Shown here piece by piece: positions 32,011 to 37,029 of a stretch of DNA of 37,029 nt. Every line of letters starts with the position of its first letter. Position 1 is the stretch's first letter. The notes under the pieces were generated by a model. The model was not told the origin of the DNA, made no database searches, and saw only the letters and a list, made by a program, of their open reading frames with translations. The DNA is from Candidatus Gastranaerophilales bacterium (GTDB lineage Bacteria; Cyanobacteriota; Vampirovibrionia; Gastranaerophilales; Gastranaerophilaceae): assembly GCA_024695865.1 (NCBI GenBank), contig JAILHI010000033.1:1-37029 (forward strand), written 5' to 3'. Position numbers and translations under genes: made by a program.

Positions 32011-32039
32011 TTGACAAATAAAAAAACAGAATTTATAAT
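32011..32039 (+). promoter_or_regulatory. Perfect sigma70 consensus promoter
   Basis: TTGACA and TATAAT, both exact, are separated by exactly 17 bases. The predicted transcription start falls about base 32046, immediately before the ATG at 32047. Confidence 0.85.
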
Positions 32040-32046
32040 TTTTTCT

Positions 32047-33174
32047 ATGGTCGGACATAATTATAATAAGAACAATGACGAAATAGCATCCGAAAAGGTT
32101 CCGTTTTACAAAAATGCCACTTTTTTAACCTTTGTCGGTATTCTTCTGATTTTTATACTGCCCTTGTGCATGATGCTGATGAAATCATCAAAACAGAGCA
32201 AAAAAGTCAGTAAGGCTGAGGCGAAAATTATCGAAAGAGAAGTTTCGCCGCACAAATTTTCCGAATTGAGAATAGCACCTAAAACCTCATATATAAAAGA
32301 CGGGGAAGTTTTTAATTTTGTCATATCGAGAGATATTATATTTACTGGAAATATGACGGACGTGCATCTTTTGGTTAAAGTTCCCGATGATGTTCCAAAC
32401 AGACAAAAAATTTATAACTATAAGGTTTCGCCCGCACCGAGAAGATATTTGGATAAATCTGACGGCAGATATGCGGAAATACTTTTGCCAAGTCCTCACG
32501 GTATGATAAATGTTTCGATTAAAGGTCAGGCGGCAGTTAAAACTTACAATCTTAATATTGCCCAAAAACTGAGAAGAAATATTGACGGCATACTTAATGA
32601 GGAAGACAGAGAGTCATATCTTAAAGAGGAAGAAGGACTTGAAACAAAAAGCCGCTTTGTAAACATAATTGCAAATACCCATATCCCGACGGCAACAAAT
32701 GATGTTGATACCGTTAAAAATGTTTTTGACTACGTTGTAAACAGGTTAAGATATGACAGAATGGATATAAATAAAGACAAAGGAGCATTAGCCGCACTTC
32801 ATTCGGGTTCGGGTGTCTGCGAAGAATTTGCAAAGGCTTTTGTTGCGCTTTGCAGGGTAAAAAATATCCCCGCAAGGATTGTGACGGGGTTTGATATCCC
32901 GTTTGAAGATACTTTGAAAGACTCTTATACGGGGCATACATGGGCGGAAGTTTATTTTCCCGAATACGGCTGGGTAACCTTTGACCCGACAAATACCTTG
33001 CCCGAATCTATAAGAAAAGAGGCTGAAAACCTTAAAATTTCTCCTTATGATTTGGTTTACGGCATTATGAAAAATAAACATTATTTAATAATTGATGCAA
33101 GAATGGTTGCCGCAAAATACGAGGGAAGCGGCGGAATGTCAAGTAAAAACCTCGTCATACAATATTTTAAATAA
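32047..33174 (+). CDS. Membrane-anchored transglutaminase-like protein
   Basis: A transglutaminase-core (papain-like) domain protein, 375 residues with the start chosen here. The ATG at 32005 is in frame but lies upstream of a perfect promoter, so translation probably starts at 32047 (MVGHNYNKNND). A single transmembrane segment is at about residues 25-45, and a region that looks beta-rich follows. The core has the catalytic triad: Cys258 in GSGVCEEFAKAF, His297 in GHTWAEVYF, and Asp313 in FDPTN. Family members act as proteases, peptidases or protein cross-linkers, often on extracellular or cell-wall material. The C-terminal side faces outside if the anchor is a standard N-in segment. The substrate is unknown. 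Confidence 0.85.
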   Translation: MVGHNYNKNNDEIASEKVPFYKNATFLTFVGILLIFILPLCMMLMKSSKQSKKVSKAEAKIIEREVSPHKFSELRIAPKTSYIKDGEVFNFVISRDIIFTGNMTDVHLLVKVPDDVPNRQKIYNYKVSPAPRRYLDKSDGRYAEILLPSPHGMINVSIKGQAAVKTYNLNIAQKLRRNIDGILNEEDRESYLKEEEGLETKSRFVNIIANTHIPTATNDVDTVKNVFDYVVNRLRYDRMDINKDKGALAALHSGSGVCEEFAKAFVALCRVKNIPARIVTGFDIPFEDTLKDSYTGHTWAEVYFPEYGWVTFDPTNTLPESIRKEAENLKISPYDLVYGIMKNKHYLIIDARMVAAKYEGSGGMSSKNLVIQYFK

Positions 33175-33214
33175 CTATGTCATGTTCTGACGTGTATAAA
33201 ATGTATAATATTTC

Positions 33215-33223
33215 TGATACAAT
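33215..33223 (+). promoter_or_regulatory. Extended -10 of dnaE
   Basis: TGATACAAT fits the extended -10 form and lies 23 bases before the dnaE ATG, with the AAAGGGA Shine-Dalgarno between. TATAAT at 33204-33209 is a second possibility. Confidence 0.45.
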
Positions 33224-33246
33224 AAATATATTGAAAGGGATATTAT

Positions 33247-36200
33247 ATGTCGTATGTTCCACTGCATTTACACACGGAATACAGTCTTTTAGACGGTGCC
33301 ATAAAGGTTAAAAAGTTATGCAAATTTTGTAAAGAACAGGGTTGGCCTGCGGTTGCGATTACAGACCATGGAGTCATGCACGGCGCAATCGAACTTTATA
33401 AAACAGCAAGAGAAATGGGCATCAAAGCGCTTATCGGCATGGAAGCCTATGTCTATCACGGTGATATTACCGAAAAAAAAGTGGGGCAAAACGAACTTTT
33501 TCACCTGATTTTAATTGCAAAGAACAATACGGGATACAAAAATCTGGTTAAAATCGCAAGTAAATCGGCAGTTGACGGGTTTTATTACAAGCCCCGTTCA
33601 AACCATGAATTAATCGAAAAATATTCTGAAGGGCTTATATGTCTTTCGGCATGTATTCAGGGTGAAGTTGCACGCTCTCTTATTAATGATGACTATGAAA
33701 AAGCCTTTGAATTTGCAAAATATTATCAGTCAATTTTCGGTGAAGATTATTATATTGAACTGCAGGATCACGGACTTCCCGAAGAAGAAAAGGCAAATAA
33801 CGGACTTTTAAAGATTGCCAAAGAACTTAATATTAAAACGGTTATCACAAACGACAGCCACTATATGGAGAAAGAAGATGCGTCATGGCATGATACGCTT
33901 CTTTGTCTTAATACGAATGCCGATAAAGCAAATAAAGAAAAACGTTATTGTTTTCCTAACGATGAATTTTACGTAAAGACTCCCGAAGAATTACGACAGG
34001 CCTTTACAAAGTTAGACGATGAAACCTTTGAACAATCGATAAAAAATACTGTCGAAGTTGCTGAAAAATGTAATGTTATAATTGAACTCGGAAAATCAAA
34101 ACTTCCCCATTTTCCTGTTCCGCCAAGTTATACAATTGAAACCTATCTTGATTTTAAAGTGCGTGAGGGTTTGAAAAAACGCTACGGAAACGTAACCAAA
34201 GAAATAAAGGAAAGAGCAGATTACGAACTCGGTGTTATTAACAAAATGGGATTTCCTGCATATTTTTTGATTACGTGGGATTTTATCAATTATGCAAAAG
34301 AACACGACATTCCCGTTGGCCCCGGCAGAGGCTCGGCGGCAGGCAGTATAGTTGCTTATGCTCTCGGGATTACCGATATTGACCCGATTTTTCATAAACT
34401 GATGTTTGAAAGATTTTTAAACCCCGAACGTGTCAGCATGCCTGATATTGATATTGATTTTTGTATTGAAGGCCGTGAAAAAGTCTTTCAGTATGTAGTT
34501 GAAAAATACGGTGCGGATAAGGTCTGTCAGATTATTACCTTTGGCACCCTTGCCGCAAAAGAAGCCGTAAAATCTGTTGCAAGAACACTTAATGTGCCTT
34601 TTGATGTTTCAAACAATATTACAAAATTAATTCCCGCAACCCCCGGAATACTTTTGAATGATGACGGAAAACACCTCTGTGCCTTTAATGAAAGCCCCGA
34701 ATTTCAGGAATTTTACGATAAAGACGAACCGATACAGGGTGACAGTCTGACTCCGGGAGTACCTTTGACGGCAAAACAGATTATAGACGAAGCGATGCAT
34801 ATCGAGGGCATAAAACGAAATACGGGCATGCACGCAGCAGGTGTAATTATCTCTCAGGTTCCTCTTGATGATTTGGTTCCTCTGCAAAGAGGCAAAGAAG
34901 GAAATTTAATTACCCAGTATGAAAAACAAACCTCTGAGGATTTGGGCCTTTTGAAGATGGACTTTTTGGGTCTTTTGAACCTTACCATTATGCGAAATGC
35001 TTTACGGTTAATTAAAAAAAGACACGGGATTGATTTAGAACTGAATAAGATACCGCTGGACGACAAACCGACTTTCGATTTGTTGCAAAAAGGCGATACG
35101 GACGGTGTTTTCCAACTTGAATCCGCAGGTATGAAAAAACTTGTCAGAGATTTAAAACCTTCTGTTTTTGAAGATTTAGGTGCTTTGGTTGCAATTTTCC
35201 GACCGGGGCCGCTTGGAACGGGTATGGATAAAACTTTCGTGGCAAGAAAACACGGCAGAGAACCGATTACCTATGAACACCCTTTATTAGAACCTATTTT
35301 AAAAGATACCTACGGAACAATTTTATATCAGGAACAGATTATGAAAATTGTTCAGGATTTAGGTGGTTTTACTCTCGGACAGGCAGATATGATGCGTCGT
35401 GCGATGGGTAAAAAGAAAAAAGAAATCGTAGAGGCAAGCAAAGGTGAATTTATAGGCGGCTGCGTTAAAAACGGTGTTGATAAAAAAATTGCGGACGATT
35501 TGTTTGAAAAGATGTTAAAATTTGCGGAATACTGTTTCAACAGAGCCCATTCCGCCGCTTATGCTTTCGTTGCATATCAGACGGCGTATCTTAAAGCGCA
35601 TTATCCCGTTGAATATTTTTCCGCCCTTTTATCAAGCGTTAAGGATAACAAAGAGAAAACGCAAATGTATATTGCAATGGCGCAGGGCAGAGGAATTGAA
35701 GTTTTGCCCCCCGATATCAATAAATCGGACGCCGAATTTACCCCCGACGGAGATAAAATACGCTTCGGCTTAAATTCTCTCAAAGGGGTCGGCCTGCAAA
35801 TATGCGAAATGGTTGAGGAAGAAAGAGCAAAAAGCGGTGAGTTTAAGTCTTTGTACGATTTTATAACAAGAATGAATACAAAGTGCATAAACAAAAAAAC
35901 GCTTGAAAGTTTAATCAGAACGGGAAGTTTATCCTGTCTTGAACCCTGCCGCAAAAAACTTTTTAACAATATCGACAACATGATTAACGTTTCATCAAGA
36001 GAAAATAAGGCAAAAGAACTCGGTCAGGTAAGCCTGTTTTCTGTGCTCGGCGATAGCAATCCCATTGCGGAAAACTTTGAATTATACGGCAGTGATGAAG
36101 AATATTCGGATAAAGAAATTCAGGAATTTGAAAAAGAATATCTCGGATTTTATATTACTTCCCACCCGCTCGACAGTGTCCGTAAATTAATTCCTTATAT

Positions 36201-36756
36201 TACAACAAATAATATTTGTGATTTTGAGGATTTACAGGATTTTCAGGGCGAAAAAGAAGTAACCGTCTGCGGTATGATTAATTCAATCAGAATGATTCCA
36301 ACCAAAAAAGACCCGACAAAGTTTTTAAAATCAGGTGTTATTGAGGATTTAACAGGCAAAATCGAGTTTGTTGCCTTCCATAAAACTCTTGAAGAATGCG
36401 GTTCTCTGATTGACAAAGACAAAAAATTAATAATCAAAGGAAAATTCCAAAAACGTGATGAGGGTGCGGGGCAGATTATTATTGAGTCCGCCAGGGCAAT
36501 CGACAACAGTAATACCGTTACACTCACAATTAACAGGGAAATGTCTTTTGAAGAAATAATGAACTTGAAGCATTTTATTTCTCAAAATCAGGGTTCGGAC
36601 CCTCTGCTTTTTAAAGTCAAAACACCGAATGACACAAAAGATGTCAAAATAATTTCGGGTGCGCAGGCCTGGGTCAATGCAAATAACGATTTTATTCAAA
36701 AATTGGAAAAAAATTACAAAGACACTTTGTCTGTTGAAGTCGTTGCAATGACATAA
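33247..36756 (+). CDS. dnaE: DNA polymerase III alpha subunit
   Basis: This is the replicative polymerase catalytic subunit. The N-terminal PHP domain (metal motifs HLHTEYSLLDGA, AITDHGVMHG, NDSHYMEKED) leads into the palm: GPGRGSAAGSIVAYALG, then the catalytic PDIDIDF with D400 and D402. Fingers and the tandem HhH region follow (FGLNSLKGVGLQICEMVE), then the OB-fold domain (KEVTVCGMINSIRMIPT). The 1169-residue length is typical of DnaE1, and no exonuclease domain is inserted, so it is not PolC. Unlike the split, intein-containing DnaE of many cyanobacteria, it is one uninterrupted frame. AAAGGGA precedes the ATG. The gene ends at a strong terminator. Confidence 0.98.
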   Translation: MSYVPLHLHTEYSLLDGAIKVKKLCKFCKEQGWPAVAITDHGVMHGAIELYKTAREMGIKALIGMEAYVYHGDITEKKVGQNELFHLILIAKNNTGYKNLVKIASKSAVDGFYYKPRSNHELIEKYSEGLICLSACIQGEVARSLINDDYEKAFEFAKYYQSIFGEDYYIELQDHGLPEEEKANNGLLKIAKELNIKTVITNDSHYMEKEDASWHDTLLCLNTNADKANKEKRYCFPNDEFYVKTPEELRQAFTKLDDETFEQSIKNTVEVAEKCNVIIELGKSKLPHFPVPPSYTIETYLDFKVREGLKKRYGNVTKEIKERADYELGVINKMGFPAYFLITWDFINYAKEHDIPVGPGRGSAAGSIVAYALGITDIDPIFHKLMFERFLNPERVSMPDIDIDFCIEGREKVFQYVVEKYGADKVCQIITFGTLAAKEAVKSVARTLNVPFDVSNNITKLIPATPGILLNDDGKHLCAFNESPEFQEFYDKDEPIQGDSLTPGVPLTAKQIIDEAMHIEGIKRNTGMHAAGVIISQVPLDDLVPLQRGKEGNLITQYEKQTSEDLGLLKMDFLGLLNLTIMRNALRLIKKRHGIDLELNKIPLDDKPTFDLLQKGDTDGVFQLESAGMKKLVRDLKPSVFEDLGALVAIFRPGPLGTGMDKTFVARKHGREPITYEHPLLEPILKDTYGTILYQEQIMKIVQDLGGFTLGQADMMRRAMGKKKKEIVEASKGEFIGGCVKNGVDKKIADDLFEKMLKFAEYCFNRAHSAAYAFVAYQTAYLKAHYPVEYFSALLSSVKDNKEKTQMYIAMAQGRGIEVLPPDINKSDAEFTPDGDKIRFGLNSLKGVGLQICEMVEEERAKSGEFKSLYDFITRMNTKCINKKTLESLIRTGSLSCLEPCRKKLFNNIDNMINVSSRENKAKELGQVSLFSVLGDSNPIAENFELYGSDEEYSDKEIQEFEKEYLGFYITSHPLDSVRKLIPYITTNNICDFEDLQDFQGEKEVTVCGMINSIRMIPTKKDPTKFLKSGVIEDLTGKIEFVAFHKTLEECGSLIDKDKKLIIKGKFQKRDEGAGQIIIESARAIDNSNTVTLTINREMSFEEIMNLKHFISQNQGSDPLLFKVKTPNDTKDVKIISGAQAWVNANNDFIQKLEKNYKDTLSVEVVAMT

Positions 36757-36808
36757 CACAGCCCTTAAAGCAGAAAAAGATTGCCGCAAAAATCTTATTT
36801 TTAATCAT

Positions 36809-36841
36809 AAAAAAAGGGATAACCGTTAAGTTATCCCTTTT
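36809..36841. terminator. Bidirectional terminator between dnaE and the coiled-coil gene
   Basis: AAAAGGGATAAC and GTTATCCCTTTT form a perfect 12-base stem around CGTTAA, 52 bases after the dnaE stop. It also lies 16 bases past the stop of the converging minus-strand gene. Confidence 0.88.
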
Positions 36842-36857
36842 CTTTCTGAACTTTTGA

Positions 36858-37028
36858 TTAAGCAACATATTTAGGAGTTGCGCTCTTGATTGCGCTTTCT
36901 TCTGCCTTTTCAACCTGTTGAAGTTCCTGTTGTGCTGCGTTTAACAAAGTAGTAAGTCTTTGTTTTTCAGTATCGATTTGCTTTTGTTTAGCGTTCATTT
37001 GTGCTGCATAAGCATCATCTGATTTTGA
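36858..37028 (-). CDS. Coiled-coil protein, 3' end only (partial)
   Basis: The window cuts this minus-strand gene; only the last 56 codons are visible, ending TAA at 36858. The readable residues are hydrophilic and rich in Gln, Lys, Ala and Glu (MNAKQKQIDTEKQRLTTLLN, AAQQELQQVEKAEESAIKSA) with heptad-like leucines, so a helical coiled coil is expected, ending ATPKYVA. GCA and GCT codons and lack of stops support a genuine frame. Its start, full length and any signal peptide are outside the window. I do not recognise a family from this fragment. Confidence 0.75.
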   Translation of the reverse strand, partial: SKSDDAYAAQMNAKQKQIDTEKQRLTTLLNAAQQELQQVEKAEESAIKSATPKYVA

Positions 37029-37029
37029 C

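Noticed and set aside
33247-36756. A DnaE intein or split gene as found in cyanobacteria.
   Set aside because: The frame is continuous, with all domains in order and no intein splice motifs in the visible sequence.

Overview
The window is AT-rich bacterial chromosome from an organism I infer to be a gut Melainabacteria-type (Gastranaerophilales-like) lineage. The basis is AT-rich coding sequence, mixed Gram-negative-like traits (lipoprotein and Tat signals) alongside RNase HIII and B. subtilis-type SpeA, and an arginine-to-spermidine operon using carboxyspermidine enzymes. This placement is moderate confidence only; there is no rRNA gene in the window. Coding density is high. Intergenic space is mostly short promoters and perfect-stem terminators, plus three loci of palindromic interspersed repeats.

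Layout. 1-358: hairpin-rich repeat DNA with no gene. 359-3885: a small conserved-looking ORF, then a peptide-binding lipoprotein, a secreted coiled-coil protein and a membrane-anchored FkbM-like methyltransferase. 4088-6434: gltX and tpiA, divergent. 6740-12248 (minus): a five-gene polyamine operon speA-speE-speB-carboxyspermidine dehydrogenase-nspC. 12321-14708: the AmmeMemoRadiSam system as a divergent pair, the radical SAM enzyme on minus and a fused Memo-AMMECR1 protein on plus. 14771-17631: two very small genes (one an orphan AbrB/MazE-like protein), rnhC and a 5'-nucleotidase-family phosphoesterase. 17702-19745: trxA, then tRNA-Thr, tRNA-Tyr, tRNA-Thr and tuf.

19830-28251 is the most unusual part. 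Seven paralogous radical SAM proteins lie side by side, three on minus ending in a ketopantoate-reductase-like dehydrogenase, and four on plus made of two overlapping pairs that look like a tandem duplication. All seven carry their extra cysteine-rich (SPASM-like) domain in front of the radical SAM core rather than behind it. No candidate precursor peptide fits between them. I consider this the best candidate for an undescribed system, with the substrate unknown.

28273-37029: nadK, a Tat-signal U32-like Fe-S protein, an oligopeptide ABC ATPase, rsfS, a membrane-anchored transglutaminase-like protein, dnaE (complete, no intein), and the 3' end of a coiled-coil protein cut by the window edge.

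A cross-cutting observation is that several genes without a Shine-Dalgarno sequence (including nadK, dppF-like, rnhC and the transglutaminase gene) have a -10 hexamer about 6-8 bases before the start codon, suggesting leaderless mRNAs alongside genes with strong Shine-Dalgarno sites.
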